Origin: an uncultured Paracoccaceae bacterium
GTDB taxonomy: Bacteria > Pseudomonadota > Alphaproteobacteria > Rhodobacterales > Rhodobacteraceae
Assembly: GCA_951812615.1 (NCBI GenBank)
Contig: CATOSU010000002.1
Location: forward strand, 1,798,001 to 1,862,000
Direction of reading: 5' to 3'
DNA length: 64,000 nt
Shown: piece after piece, positions 49,011 to 58,087 of the stretch
Position numbering within the stretch: the first letter of the stretch is position 1
Layout of the letters: each line of letters begins with the position of its first letter
The notes under the pieces: generated by a model
What the model saw: only the letters and a program-made list of their open reading frames with translations
Told to the model about the DNA's origin: nothing
Databases searched by the model: none
Made by a program: the position numbers and the translations under genes

Positions 49011-49835
49011 TCAGTTACCGCCTTCCCCGGCATCGAAGCTCAGTATCAGCGGCCTGTGGTCGGACACTTCCGGTTCCGCGGGCACGTCAAAGCTGCGGAT
49101 ATGCACGGCGGGCGTGCTCAGCAGGTAATCGGCAAAGCGCTGCGGCTTTGCATAAAGCGAGGTACGCGTGTCGTTCACCCCATGCGCCGCGATCTGGTCC
49201 CGCAGCCCCAGCGCGGCCAGCTCGGCAAACATGGGATTGTCCGGCAAGACATTGAAATCTCCGGCCAGAATCAGCGGCTCACCGGGTTTTGCGAACCCGC
49301 CCAGATGCGACACCAGGCGCGCGGACTGTGCCCGGCGTTCGGGCGTGTCGGCCTTGCCCGCCGGGTGGCGCAGCCCGTGAAAATGCGCAAATGCAACGCT
49401 GCCATTGCCGGCCAGCCCGTCGATCCGGCCCATCTGCAGCGCCCGCGGCACTGGTTCGGCTCCCCAGCCATCGGCCCGGAACGCACCCCAGACAAAATCC
49501 TGTACCAGATGGCTCAGCGCCAGATGCCGCCGCACCCAGACCGCGATACCGTGTTCCGACGGCACGTGCCGCCCGTCTTCCGTGCGCAGCATGCCGCGCG
49601 TGGCCGGGGCGAAATGGCCGACATGTTCGGGCAACAGGCGCGATACGTCCCGAAACAGGTCGGCGCGTTGTGCCAGCCTGCGGTTCGGGTCGCTGTAATG
49701 CAGCCAGTCGGGCGACGGCACCGGCGCACGGGTCACTTCCTGCAGGCACAGGATATCGGCGCCGGTCTTCGGGATCCACTCATGCAGGGCGTCCCATTCC
49801 CGCCCGCCCCACGCGTTGAGCGACACCAGCTTCAC
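49011..49835 (-). CDS. Endonuclease/exonuclease/phosphatase family hydrolase
   Basis: A 274-residue EEP-fold enzyme. The metal and catalytic motifs are LVSLNAWGG at the start, ILCLQEVTR, AFAHFHGL, ILAGDFNVLPDNP and VSDHRPLILSF, all in order. Substrates of the family range from DNA to phosphoinositides, so none is assigned. There is no signal peptide, so it should be cytoplasmic. It is 70 bp downstream of dctD in the same direction, possibly as a tail gene of that unit. Confidence 0.85.
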   Translation of the reverse strand: MKLVSLNAWGGREWDALHEWIPKTGADILCLQEVTRAPVPSPDWLHYSDPNRRLAQRADLFRDVSRLLPEHVGHFAPATRGMLRTEDGRHVPSEHGIAVWVRRHLALSHLVQDFVWGAFRADGWGAEPVPRALQMGRIDGLAGNGSVAFAHFHGLRHPAGKADTPERRAQSARLVSHLGGFAKPGEPLILAGDFNVLPDNPMFAELAALGLRDQIAAHGVNDTRTSLYAKPQRFADYLLSTPAVHIRSFDVPAEPEVSDHRPLILSFDAGEGGN

Positions 49836-49905
49836 GGCACCGCAGCACCCGACAGCGGATGTCCATTAGCGAAGAGGTCCGTCAGGACCGATGAGCGCGC
49901 CCCGT

Positions 49906-51240
49906 TCACAGGTAATCGGACCGCTGCAGCCCGTATTTGGCCATCTTCTCGTTCAGCGTCCGGCGCGGCAGGCAAAGCTCCTCCATCACCGAGGAAATCG
50001 ACCCTTTGTGCCGGCGCATCGTGTTGTCGATCAGCATCCGTTCAAACGCCTCGACATATTCCTTCAGCGGCTTGCCCTCGGTGGTCATCACCGGCTGCAT
50101 CTCGTCATGATCCGACATCAGCAGCGACGCAATGGTCCCCGACCCCCGCCGTGACTGCAGCACCGCGCGTTCAGCGATGTTGATCAGCTGCCGCACATTG
50201 CCCGGCCATGGTGCCTGCAACAGCTGCGCGGCCTCCTGCGCGTTCACCGGTGGCGCGTCACAGCCATATTCCTCGGCAAACTGTTCGCTCAGCTCGGTGA
50301 ACAGCGACAGGATATCCTCGCCCCGTTGCCGCAGCGGCGGCACCGTGATCCGCAACGCCGCCAGCCGGTAAAACAGGTCCGGGCGCAGCGCATCCTCGCA
50401 TGTCTTGTCCTGCTGCTGAAGGTTCGAGATCGCCACGATCCGGGTCTCGGGCGGCGTCCCCTGTTCGTTGATCACATTCAACAGCTTCGCCTGACAACTA
50501 TCTGACAAGGCTTCTATATCCTCCAGGACAAGCGTGCCACCCCGGGCTTCCTCGATGGCCGGCAACTGGCTGTCCTCGGGCAGCATCGGACCAAACAGCC
50601 GCTTGGCAAGCGCCTCTTCCTCCAGCGCGCCGCAGCTTACCAGCACGAATTTCTTGCCCGCCCGGCTGCCGACCGCGTGCAGCGCATGCGTCACCAGCGT
50701 CTTGCCGGTGCCGGTCTCACCGTCGATCAGCACGTGCCCATCGGCCTGGCCCAGATCCAGAATATCCTCTTTCAGGCGCTCCATCACCGGGCTGGACCCG
50801 ATCAGCTTCTTCATCAGTTGCGTGCCGTCGCTGAGCTCCCTGCGCAGCGCCCGGTTGTCCAGCGTCAGCCGCCGCGCGTTGGCGGCCTTCTTGGCCAGCT
50901 CCGACATGCGGTCGGGATTGAACGGCTTTTCCAGAAAGTCATAGGCGCCCACCCGCATCGCCTCAACCGCCATCGGCACGTCGCCATGGCCGGTGATCAT
51001 GATCACCGGCAGCGCACTGTCCGATCCCATCAGCTTTTTCAGAAACTGCATCCCGTCCATGCCGGGCATGCGGATGTCAGAGATGACAATGCCCGGATAG
51101 TCCGGCCCCAGCACCTTCAGCGCATCCTCGGCACTGGCAAAGGTTTCCGTGTCATACCCCGACAGCGCCAGCCACTGGCTGATCGACTGCCGCATGTCCC
51201 GCTCATCATCCACGATGGCGATCTTCATAGCCTGCGCCAT
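49906..51240 (-). CDS. dctD: DctD-like response regulator lacking the GAFTGA loop
   Basis: A 444-residue NtrC-type regulator: receiver with Asp55 (VISDIRMPGMDG), AAA+ domain with Walker A GETGTGKT and Walker B GGTLVLEDIE, and a Fis-type helix-turn-helix at the C terminus (LPRRTLNEKMAKYGLQ). The sigma-54-contacting GAFTGA loop, which should follow LFG, is absent; the region reads LFGPMLPEDSQLPAIEEA. Such proteins, for example Rhodobacter NtrC, act without sigma-54. It pairs with dctB 13 bp upstream, so C4-dicarboxylate sensing is the likely role. The ATG at 51240 follows AAGGAGAG. Confidence 0.88.
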   Translation of the reverse strand: MAQAMKIAIVDDERDMRQSISQWLALSGYDTETFASAEDALKVLGPDYPGIVISDIRMPGMDGMQFLKKLMGSDSALPVIMITGHGDVPMAVEAMRVGAYDFLEKPFNPDRMSELAKKAANARRLTLDNRALRRELSDGTQLMKKLIGSSPVMERLKEDILDLGQADGHVLIDGETGTGKTLVTHALHAVGSRAGKKFVLVSCGALEEEALAKRLFGPMLPEDSQLPAIEEARGGTLVLEDIEALSDSCQAKLLNVINEQGTPPETRIVAISNLQQQDKTCEDALRPDLFYRLAALRITVPPLRQRGEDILSLFTELSEQFAEEYGCDAPPVNAQEAAQLLQAPWPGNVRQLINIAERAVLQSRRGSGTIASLLMSDHDEMQPVMTTEGKPLKEYVEAFERMLIDNTMRRHKGSISSVMEELCLPRRTLNEKMAKYGLQRSDYL

Positions 51241-51253
51241 GTCTTTTCTCTCC

Positions 51254-53026
51254 TTACTCGGCCGCCTCAACTCCGGGTCGGAGGATGGGCAACTGCATCT
51301 CGAACACTGCGCCGCCGCGCTGACTGTTTCGCGCCGTCAGCCGGCCGCCCAGATCACCGACGATCCCCGAGGAAATCGCCAGCCCAAGCCCCACCCCGTC
51401 TCCGGGCTGCTTGGTGGTGTAGAACGGCTCGAACAGGTTCTCGAGATCCTCGATCCCCTCGCCATTGTCCCGCACCGTAAGCGTTGCCGTGTCTCCGGCG
51501 GCCAGAACCACGTCAACCGTCGGATCCTCAACGGATTTGGTGGCATCCAGCGCGTTTCGCAAGAGGTTGATCATCACCTGTTCAACGCGCATCCGGTCGC
51601 CCATCACCAGAACCGGTTCGGGCGGGCGGATCTGGTTGATGCGCACCTGCCGCTGGCGCAGCTGTGGCTCCATCATGCTCAGCGCCGATCCCAGCGCCTC
51701 AGCCAGGTCGACAGGCGACAGCTCTTCGGCGCCCTTGCGGGCATAGGATTTCAGCTGACGGGTGATCGCGCCCATCCGCTCGATCAGGTCGTCGATGCGG
51801 CCAAAGCTCGACAGCGCCTCTTCCTGCCGGTTGCGCCGCAGCAGCAGGCGCGCGCCCGCCAGATAGGTCTTCATCGCCGCCAGTGGCTGGTTCAGCTCAT
51901 GGCTGACCGCGGCCGACATTTCCCCCAGCACCGCCAGCTTGGAACTTTGCGCCAGCGTCTGCTCGGTCACGGCAAGGGTTTCCTGCACCTCTTCACGTTT
52001 CGTAATTTCACTTTGAAGTCGGGCATTTAGTTCGCGAAGCTCATCTGATTCTCGTTGGAACAGCGCCATCCGCAGCGCGGTCTGACGCGACAGGGCATAA
52101 AACGCCAGTGCCAACAGGATCGCAAACCCCATGATCTCCAGCGCCAGAACCCCGTTCACCCGTTCCCGGACCGAGGCGTAGGTGGTAAACGACGCGATCT
52201 TCCAGCCCTGAAACGGGATCCGCGCCTCCATCCGCATTACCGCTTCGCCCTGCACATAGGCGTCCGCGGGCAGCGCGGACCAGTCCGCCGTTGCCCGGAT
52301 CGCCCGCTCGATCGCGCTTTGCGGGGTCTGCCGCACCAGCGCCTCGCCCTCGCTCAGTCCGCGCCATTGCGGTTCAGTGGCAAGGATGATCGCGCCGGTG
52401 CTGTCGGTGACAACCACCGCATCCGAAATCCCGGCCCAGGCGCGCTCGAATTTCTGCAGGTCGACCTCGACCACGATCACACCCAGAACCTGCGGCCCGT
52501 CCGCCATGCGCCGCGAATAGGTGAACCGATAGCCGCCGGCTTCACGCTGGATCACTGAGAACACGGTGGTATTGGCGCGGATCGCATCGACGTAATAGGG
52601 CTGGTTGCCATGCTGGCTGCCCAGCAGGTTGCGGTCAGTCGAGGCCACGGTGCGCCCGTCGATGTCCAGCAGCATCAGAGATGCCGCGCCGATCTCTTCG
52701 ACAAAGGTGATAAGGCGCTGGGTCGACTGGCTGAAATCGCTGCTGTTCAGCGCCCCGATCAGCGACGAATCCCGCGCCAGCAATTGCGGCACGATGGCGT
52801 TGCGGCCCAGTTCACTGACCAGGTTGCCGCCGTAGAGCGCCAGCCGCACATTGGCCCTGTGGCGGGTGCTTTCGGTGAAACGGTCGGTCAGCAGGCTGTT
52901 GGTGATCCAGACGGTTGCCACCGCGATCGCCATCAGCAGCACCAGCGCCAGCCGCACACGCCAGCTGATCGTGACCGATCTGGGACGGGCCAGTGCGGTG
53001 CCCTGCTGCTGATCTGCCTCTGCCAT
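51254..53026 (-). CDS. dctB: C4-dicarboxylate sensor histidine kinase DctB
   Basis: A 590-residue membrane kinase. A first membrane helix at about 25-45 and a second at about 290-310 bracket a periplasmic double-Cache sensor domain (NQPYYVDAIRANTTVFSVIQ). A coiled linker leads to HisKA with the phospho-His in AVSHELNQPLAAM and an HATPase domain (RDNGEGI, GVGLGLAI). This layout is that of DctB, which senses succinate, malate and fumarate. dctD follows in the same transcript. The transporter genes dctPQM are not in the window. Confidence 0.9.
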   Translation of the reverse strand: MAEADQQQGTALARPRSVTISWRVRLALVLLMAIAVATVWITNSLLTDRFTESTRHRANVRLALYGGNLVSELGRNAIVPQLLARDSSLIGALNSSDFSQSTQRLITFVEEIGAASLMLLDIDGRTVASTDRNLLGSQHGNQPYYVDAIRANTTVFSVIQREAGGYRFTYSRRMADGPQVLGVIVVEVDLQKFERAWAGISDAVVVTDSTGAIILATEPQWRGLSEGEALVRQTPQSAIERAIRATADWSALPADAYVQGEAVMRMEARIPFQGWKIASFTTYASVRERVNGVLALEIMGFAILLALAFYALSRQTALRMALFQRESDELRELNARLQSEITKREEVQETLAVTEQTLAQSSKLAVLGEMSAAVSHELNQPLAAMKTYLAGARLLLRRNRQEEALSSFGRIDDLIERMGAITRQLKSYARKGAEELSPVDLAEALGSALSMMEPQLRQRQVRINQIRPPEPVLVMGDRMRVEQVMINLLRNALDATKSVEDPTVDVVLAAGDTATLTVRDNGEGIEDLENLFEPFYTTKQPGDGVGLGLAISSGIVGDLGGRLTARNSQRGGAVFEMQLPILRPGVEAAE

Positions 53027-53062
53027 GGCGCGAAGCTACGCGGCCCGGCGGCCGCGCTCAAG

Positions 53063-53731
53063 TCATGCCGTCACGAATGCCCCGGCAAGAGCGGAAAACA
53101 GCGCGGCGCCGTCGGTTCCGCCATGCCCGGTCTCTGCCGCGCGTTCGGGATGCGGCATCATTCCCAGCACCCGGCGGTTTTCCGACAGGATCCCGGCAAT
53201 ATCGGCAATCGACCCGTTGGGATTGTCGCAGTAGGTAAAGGCCACCCGGTCGTCGTCCTGCAGCCGGCGCAGGGTGTCGTCATCGGCAAAATAATTGCCG
53301 TCATGATGGGCAATCGGGATCATGATCTCGTCACCCTGTGCATAGCTGCCGGTAAAGGCGCTGTCGGTGGTGGTCACGCGCAGGCCGATGGTCCGGCAGA
53401 TATATTTGAGCCCGGCATTGCGCAGCAGCGCCCCCGGCAGCAGGCCGGTTTCGGTGAGCACCTGAAACCCGTTGCAGACACTGAAAACATAACCGCCCCG
53501 GTCCGCATGCGCCGCAACCGCGCGGCAGACCGGCGATTGTGCCGCGATGGCCCCGCAGCGCAGGTAATCGCCATAAGAAAACCCGCCCGGCACGCCGACA
53601 ATGTCGATCCCGTCCGGCAGGTTCGCATCCTTGTGCCACACCATGTCGACCTGAAACCCGGCCCGTTCGAAGGCAACGGCCAGATCCCTGTCGCAATTGG
53701 ATCCGGGGAAAACGACGACTGCAGCTCTCAT
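53063..53731 (-). CDS. purQ: Phosphoribosylformylglycinamidine synthase subunit PurQ
   Basis: A 222-residue glutaminase subunit of FGAM synthase in purine biosynthesis. The class I amidotransferase triad is Cys in [11 protein letters not shown] and His-Glu in [10 protein letters not shown]; the N-terminal [12 protein letters not shown] is typical of PurQ. The ATG at 53731 follows GAGG at proper distance; a GTG two codons earlier is less likely. It works with PurS (55345-55575) and a PurL not seen here. Confidence 0.95.
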   Translation of the reverse strand: MRAAVVVFPGSNCDRDLAVAFERAGFQVDMVWHKDANLPDGIDIVGVPGGFSYGDYLRCGAIAAQSPVCRAVAAHADRGGYVFSVCNGFQVLTETGLLPGALLRNAGLKYICRTIGLRVTTTDSAFTGSYAQGDEIMIPIAHHDGNYFADDDTLRRLQDDDRVAFTYCDNPNGSIADIAGILSENRRVLGMMPHPERAAETGHGGTDGAALFSALAGAFVTA

Positions 53732-53741
53732 TGGCACCTCG

Positions 53742-54779
53742 CTAGCGGGTGAAATCCGTGATTACGGCCACGCCCGGCGGCGTTGGTCCGTTGAACGCGG
53801 CCAGTTCGGCGCCGGTCTGGCTGAGAACGATCTCGCGCGCGATCAGGGGCGACATATCGACGGCCCCCGATGTGATCAAGCCCAGAAGCGACGGATAGCG
53901 CCAGGATGGCATGCCGCGCGTGCCGTAGAGCGCCAGATTGCCCATATAGACCGCGTTCATGTTCACATCCATCCGCGCCGTGTGCCCGATGGGCATGCCC
54001 ACCTGCACATGCCGGCCCATCGGGCGCAGGCATTCCAGCGACGCGTTGACCGTGACCTCGATCCCCAGCGCCTCGACGCTGACATGAGCACCGCCGCCGG
54101 TGATCTCCCGGATCCGTTCGGCGGTGCCGCCTTCGCTGGCATTGACCACCGCGTCAATACCCAGACCCAGCGCATGGTCGAGCTTGTCCTGAACCACGTC
54201 GACGGCGACGACGTAAGCGCCCAGAGCCTTGCCCAGCAGCGCCGCCGACAATCCGATGCCGCCGGTGCCATGCACCGCCAGCCATTCCCCGGCCTGCAGC
54301 GCCGCCCGCCCGGTCAGTGCGTGCCATGAAGTTGTCACCCGGCATCCCAGCCCCGCGGCCACGGTCGGCGACAGGGTTTCGGGCAGCCGCGCAAGGTTAT
54401 GATCCAGCGGAACAGCGACGTATTCGGCAAAGGCACCCGGTTCAACAAAGCCCGGTAACCTCTGGTTCGGGCATGTATTTTGCTGCCCTGACTGGCAGGC
54501 CGGACAGGACCCGCAGGCCAAAATGAACGGCGCAACCAGCCGGTCACCGGTTTTCCAGTTGCTGTCCGGACCGGCCTCGACCACTTCGCCGCAATACTCG
54601 TGACCGCCGATCTGGCCGGGCTTGACCCGCGGATGTTCTCCGCTCCACCCGTGCCAGTCGCTGCGGCACACCCCGCAGGCCAGCACCTTGAGCACCACGC
54701 CATCCGGCGGGCAGTCCGGTTCCGGCACGTCCTCGATGGAAAGATCGGAATTGTATTCTCTCAGAACGGCGGCGCGCAT
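53742..54779 (-). CDS. Zinc-dependent medium-chain alcohol dehydrogenase
   Basis: A 345-residue medium-chain dehydrogenase. Catalytic zinc ligands are in [11 protein letters not shown] and [10 protein letters not shown], the structural zinc in [15 protein letters not shown], and the NAD-binding Rossmann motif is [14 protein letters not shown]. It looks fully active. Substrate is unknown. Its place between purS and purQ is unexpected and it is 10 bp upstream of purQ, so they are probably cotranscribed. Confidence 0.88.
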   Translation of the reverse strand: MRAAVLREYNSDLSIEDVPEPDCPPDGVVLKVLACGVCRSDWHGWSGEHPRVKPGQIGGHEYCGEVVEAGPDSNWKTGDRLVAPFILACGSCPACQSGQQNTCPNQRLPGFVEPGAFAEYVAVPLDHNLARLPETLSPTVAAGLGCRVTTSWHALTGRAALQAGEWLAVHGTGGIGLSAALLGKALGAYVVAVDVVQDKLDHALGLGIDAVVNASEGGTAERIREITGGGAHVSVEALGIEVTVNASLECLRPMGRHVQVGMPIGHTARMDVNMNAVYMGNLALYGTRGMPSWRYPSLLGLITSGAVDMSPLIAREIVLSQTGAELAAFNGPTPPGVAVITDFTR

Positions 54780-54848
54780 GGTGAACTCTCCCGGCTGGAT
54801 TGAACTGCCAGATCAACGGGAGCAACCCGGCCCTGTCAAGCCGGATCG

Positions 54849-55343
54849 TTACGCACCGGCCCTTTGCCAGCGGCGCAATCGCACCGTTGCCCAGAGCGCC
54901 GGAAGCGTCAGCACCGCGCCGATGGCCAGAATGATCAGGCCCGCAGCCCAGTTGTGCCACCCCGGCAGCATGACATTGGCCTTGACGCCGGGCAGATAGC
55001 GGATCGCATGTCTGGAGCCGATTTCAAAGTTCCAGTCCGGGTGCGACTGGCCAAGGCTGGCATCGGTCGGCTGGCCATCGCTCCAGTCATAGCGGAAGAC
55101 CGGGCCATAATTGATCCGGCCACGGTCAAACGGCGTTTCGCCCTCCCAGGCATAAACCCTTACGACCTCGCCTTCGCCCGGAACACTGGCCAGGCGCAGG
55201 TAACCGGCCTGCCCCAGCATCAGGACCGCGGCCAGACCGAACAAAACCGGCGCAACCCAGATCAGCACCCAGAGGCGCCAGCTGATCAGCCGGCGTCCGT
55301 TCCCGTCGGTCCTGACAAGAAAGAGCTGGCTGCTGAACAGCAT
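54849..55343 (-). CDS. DUF3592-like membrane protein
   Basis: A 164-residue protein with an N-terminal helix (about residues 22-45, LWVLIWVAPVLFGLAAVLML), a beta-rich middle exposed region (GEGEVVRVYAWEGE, YGPVFRYDWSDGQ, YLPGVKANVMLPGW) and a C-terminal helix (AAGLIILAIGAVLTLPAL). This is the layout of DUF3592 proteins. No function is known. It starts one base from the purS stop, so it belongs to the purine transcript. Confidence 0.75.
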   Translation of the reverse strand: MLFSSQLFLVRTDGNGRRLISWRLWVLIWVAPVLFGLAAVLMLGQAGYLRLASVPGEGEVVRVYAWEGETPFDRGRINYGPVFRYDWSDGQPTDASLGQSHPDWNFEIGSRHAIRYLPGVKANVMLPGWHNWAAGLIILAIGAVLTLPALWATVRLRRWQRAGA

Positions 55344-55344
55344 G

Positions 55345-55575
55345 TCAGCCCATTTCGATGTCGTAGCGTTCGATCACGGTGTTCGCGAGCAGCTTTTCGC
55401 ACATGGCACGTACGTCGGCCTCGGTTGCGGTATCAGCCAGTTCCAGATCGATGACCTTGCCCTGCCGGACACCGGTCACGGCGTCGAATCCCATGGTTCC
55501 CAGCGCGTGACGCACGGCCTCGCCCTGAGGATCCAGCACACCGTTCTTGAGCATTACATGTACGCGGGCTTTCAT
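55345..55575 (-). CDS. purS: Phosphoribosylformylglycinamidine synthase subunit PurS
   Basis: A 76-residue small subunit of the three-part FGAM synthase. The pattern MKARVHVMLKNGVLDPQGEA at the start and CEKLLANTVIERYDIE at the end is typical. PurS helps ammonia pass from PurQ to PurL. It is 31 bp downstream of purC. The ATG at 55575 is preferred over a GTG two codons upstream. Confidence 0.94.
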   Translation of the reverse strand: MKARVHVMLKNGVLDPQGEAVRHALGTMGFDAVTGVRQGKVIDLELADTATEADVRAMCEKLLANTVIERYDIEMG

Positions 55576-55606
55576 CTTCACTCTCTTGTCGTATCGGACC
55601 GGATGG

Positions 55607-56368
55607 TCAGTTGATCAGCGTCGGCTTGGTCATCTGCGTGGCATTGCGCGGCATCACTCCCAGCCGCCGGGCCACCTCCGAATAGGCATCCGTCAGGTTG
55701 CCCAGATCGCGGCGGAACACGTCCTTGTCCAGCTTCTGACCGGTTTCAATGTCCCACAGACGGCAGCTGTCGGGGCTGATTTCGTCGGCCACGATCAGAC
55801 GCATGAAATCGCCTTCGTAGATGCGCCCGATCTCGATCTTGAAATCAACCAGCCGGATGCCGACAGCCAGCATCACGCCGCTGAGGAAATCGTTGACGCG
55901 CAGCGCAAGGCTCAGGATGTCGTCCATGTCCTGCTGGCTGGCCCAGCCGAAAGCGGCGATATGTTCCTCTGTAACCAGCGGGTCGTTCAGCGAATCGTCC
56001 TTGTAGCAATACTCCACGATCGGCCGGGGCAGCTGTGTGCCCTCTTCCAGACCCAGCCGCTGGCTCAGTGACCCGGCCGCATAATTGCGCACGATCACCT
56101 CAAGCGGGATGATCTCGCAATTGCGCACCAGCTGTTCGCGCATGTTCAGCCGCCGCATGAAATGCGTCGGCACGCCGATGCCGTTCAGACCGGTCATGAA
56201 AAACTCGCTCAGGCGGTTGTTGAGCACGCCCTTGCCCTCGATGATATCCTTCTTCTGGGCGTTGAAGGCGGTCGCGTCGTCCTTGAAGTACTGCACCAGC
56301 GTACCCGGTTCAGGACCTTCGTAGAGAATCTTTGCCTTGCCTTCGTAAATCTTCTTGCGCCGCGCCAT
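55607..56368 (-). CDS. purC: SAICAR synthetase
   Basis: A 253-residue enzyme that ligates aspartate to CAIR in purine synthesis. Family motifs include [11 protein letters not shown] at the N terminus, [27 protein letters not shown] and [14 protein letters not shown]. The ATG at 56368 follows AAAGGA; an in-frame extension to 56425 is unsupported. It leads the purC-purS unit and is divergent from the DUF1476 gene. Confidence 0.96.
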   Translation of the reverse strand: MARRKKIYEGKAKILYEGPEPGTLVQYFKDDATAFNAQKKDIIEGKGVLNNRLSEFFMTGLNGIGVPTHFMRRLNMREQLVRNCEIIPLEVIVRNYAAGSLSQRLGLEEGTQLPRPIVEYCYKDDSLNDPLVTEEHIAAFGWASQQDMDDILSLALRVNDFLSGVMLAVGIRLVDFKIEIGRIYEGDFMRLIVADEISPDSCRLWDIETGQKLDKDVFRRDLGNLTDAYSEVARRLGVMPRNATQMTKPTLIN

Positions 56369-56530
56369 GGGGATCCTTTCGCTCAAGGCCACCGGGAAAC
56401 CGCGCCTGACCTCTGGCGCTCTCATACGTCAAGGGCCGCAGTGTCGCAAGCGGTGCTCTTTCTCTTGCATCTGTCGCGGACCGTGCGCATATCGGGGAAA
56501 AGGATCAACAACACACCGGAGGGTTGCGAC

Positions 56531-56848
56531 ATGTCCACGTTCGATGACCGCGAAAACGCCTTTGAGGCAAAATTTGCTCATGACGAAGAAATGCAGTTCA
56601 AGGCCGTTGCCCGGCGCAACAGGCTGCTCGGCCTCTGGGCCGCGGAACTTCTGGGCAAGTCCGGCGAGGCGGCCGAGGAATACGCCAAGACCGTCGTGGT
56701 TGCCGATTTCGAAGAAGCAGGGCATGACGATGTGGTGCGCAAGGTCAAGGGCGACCTTGGCGACAAGGCCGACGAGGCCACCATTCGCACCAAGATGGAC
56801 CAGCTGCTGGTCGAGGCCAAGGAACAGGTGCTGTCCGAAACCAGCTGA
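56531..56848 (+). CDS. F1F0-ATPase inhibitor subunit zeta (DUF1476)
   Basis: A 105-residue all-helical DUF1476 protein (STFDDRENAFEAKFAHDEE, then RNRLLGLWAAELLGKSGE). In Paracoccus denitrificans the zeta subunit of this family inhibits ATP hydrolysis by the F1 motor. The N-terminal inhibitory region and the four-helix body are both present. It is monocistronic, divergent from purC. The ATG at 56531 follows GGAGG at 9 bp. Confidence 0.9.
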   Translation: MSTFDDRENAFEAKFAHDEEMQFKAVARRNRLLGLWAAELLGKSGEAAEEYAKTVVVADFEEAGHDDVVRKVKGDLGDKADEATIRTKMDQLLVEAKEQVLSETS

Positions 56849-57054
56849 CCGGTCAGCCCGGCAGCCGTTTCCAGACCAATCGCGCGGCCCGTCAGGGCCG
56901 TGCGGCCATCGGCAATTAACCATCCCCGACCTTGATGCAACGGCGCGTCCGTGGTTTCCTGCTCCGTATTCGGAATTGGCGGGCCGAGCGGCTGTGACAC
57001 GACGCAGCGCGGTTCCGGTCGAAACGCACAGCGCGAACTCGCCGGGGGGTGAAC

Positions 57055-57933
57055 ATGGCAACATACGAAGTAACCGATGGTCAGACGATTTTCAGCGACG
57101 GCAGTTTCGCAACGGCTGTGCCCGGAAGCCTGACGCTGGACGACGGCGACGCGGGCGATGACACGTTCACCCTCAACGAAGTGGTTACCGGCACACGGGT
57201 CTTTATCGGAACGGTGGAGATAGACGGCGTCGATTACCCCGTGATCATGAGCAATACCGGCGGTGACCCGAACGACGGTGTGCTGACGGTCATGAACATA
57301 CAGCTCGACTCGACTGAGTATCCGACCGTTGCCTCGCTCGGGCCAATCGACCCATCTCCCTTCTTGACCTGTTTTCTCGCCGGTACATTGATTGCCACGC
57401 CGACGGGCGAACGCGCCGTCGAAAAGCTGGTGGTCGGCGACAGCCTTCTCGACCACGAGGGACGCACCCTGATCGTCAGGTGGATCGGACGTCAGACCGT
57501 TGCAACGCGTTTTGGCCCGGCGGAGCGTCTGTCACCGGTTCTGATCAGGGCCGGGGCACTGGGGCCGGGCCGTCCGCACAGCGACCTGCGCGTGACGTCC
57601 GAACATGCTTTGCTGATTTCCGGTGTGCTGTGCAACGCCGGCGCCCTGATCAACGGGATCACCATCACCCGCGTACCGCTGGCTGAGCTGGGCGAGACCT
57701 TTACGGTCTATCACGTCGAAACCGAGGGGCACGATATCCTCCGCGCCAACGGGGCCGCCGCCGAGAGTTTTATCGACAACGTCTCGCGACGGGTGTTTGA
57801 CAATTATCCGGAGTTCGAAGCGCTCTATGGCGATCCTCCCGAAATGGAGGAGTCCGGCCATCCGCGCGCCGTGACCGGCCGTCAGGTGCCAGCCGCGATC
57901 CGGCGATTGCTGGACATGCCGAAATCCGCCTGA
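57055..57933 (+). CDS. Hint-domain protein with N-terminal beta domain
   Basis: A 292-residue protein. The first 100 residues are Asp/Gly/Thr-rich and beta-like (SLTLDDGDAGDDTFTLNEV). A Hedgehog/intein (Hint) domain follows from about 104 with the nucleophilic Cys in TCFLAGTLIATPTGERAVEK and the block VRWIGRQTV, then RVTSEHALLISG. Such proteins are abundant in roseobacters, often exported by type I systems; self-cleavage is possible but not shown. There is no Sec signal. Its 206-bp upstream gap contains no other gene I can see. The ATG at 57055 follows GGGGGG. Confidence 0.82.
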   Translation: MATYEVTDGQTIFSDGSFATAVPGSLTLDDGDAGDDTFTLNEVVTGTRVFIGTVEIDGVDYPVIMSNTGGDPNDGVLTVMNIQLDSTEYPTVASLGPIDPSPFLTCFLAGTLIATPTGERAVEKLVVGDSLLDHEGRTLIVRWIGRQTVATRFGPAERLSPVLIRAGALGPGRPHSDLRVTSEHALLISGVLCNAGALINGITITRVPLAELGETFTVYHVETEGHDILRANGAAAESFIDNVSRRVFDNYPEFEALYGDPPEMEESGHPRAVTGRQVPAAIRRLLDMPKSA

Positions 57934-58000
57934 CCCTCGGATCCCGTGGCACTGGCCCGCGGAACAGGAATGAGGCTGATCGTCAGATACTTGCTGCCTG

Positions 58001-58028
58001 ATTCATAATCTAGATGAAGATTATGAAT
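58001..58028. promoter_or_regulatory. AT-rich 11-bp inverted repeat upstream of the homocysteine methyltransferase
   Basis: ATTCATAATCT (58001-58011) and AGATTATGAAT (58018-58028) are perfect inverted repeats around a 6-bp AGATGA centre, 60 bp before the methyltransferase start. It is the most AT-rich spot nearby. It could be a repressor operator (ArsR-type SAH sensors bind AT-rich palindromes near methionine genes) or a leader hairpin. I cannot tell which. Confidence 0.6.
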
Positions 58029-58087
58029 TTGCGGATCGGTCCGGCGCGTGGGAAGAGGATCCGATCAATTTCAGGACTGGATCCCAC

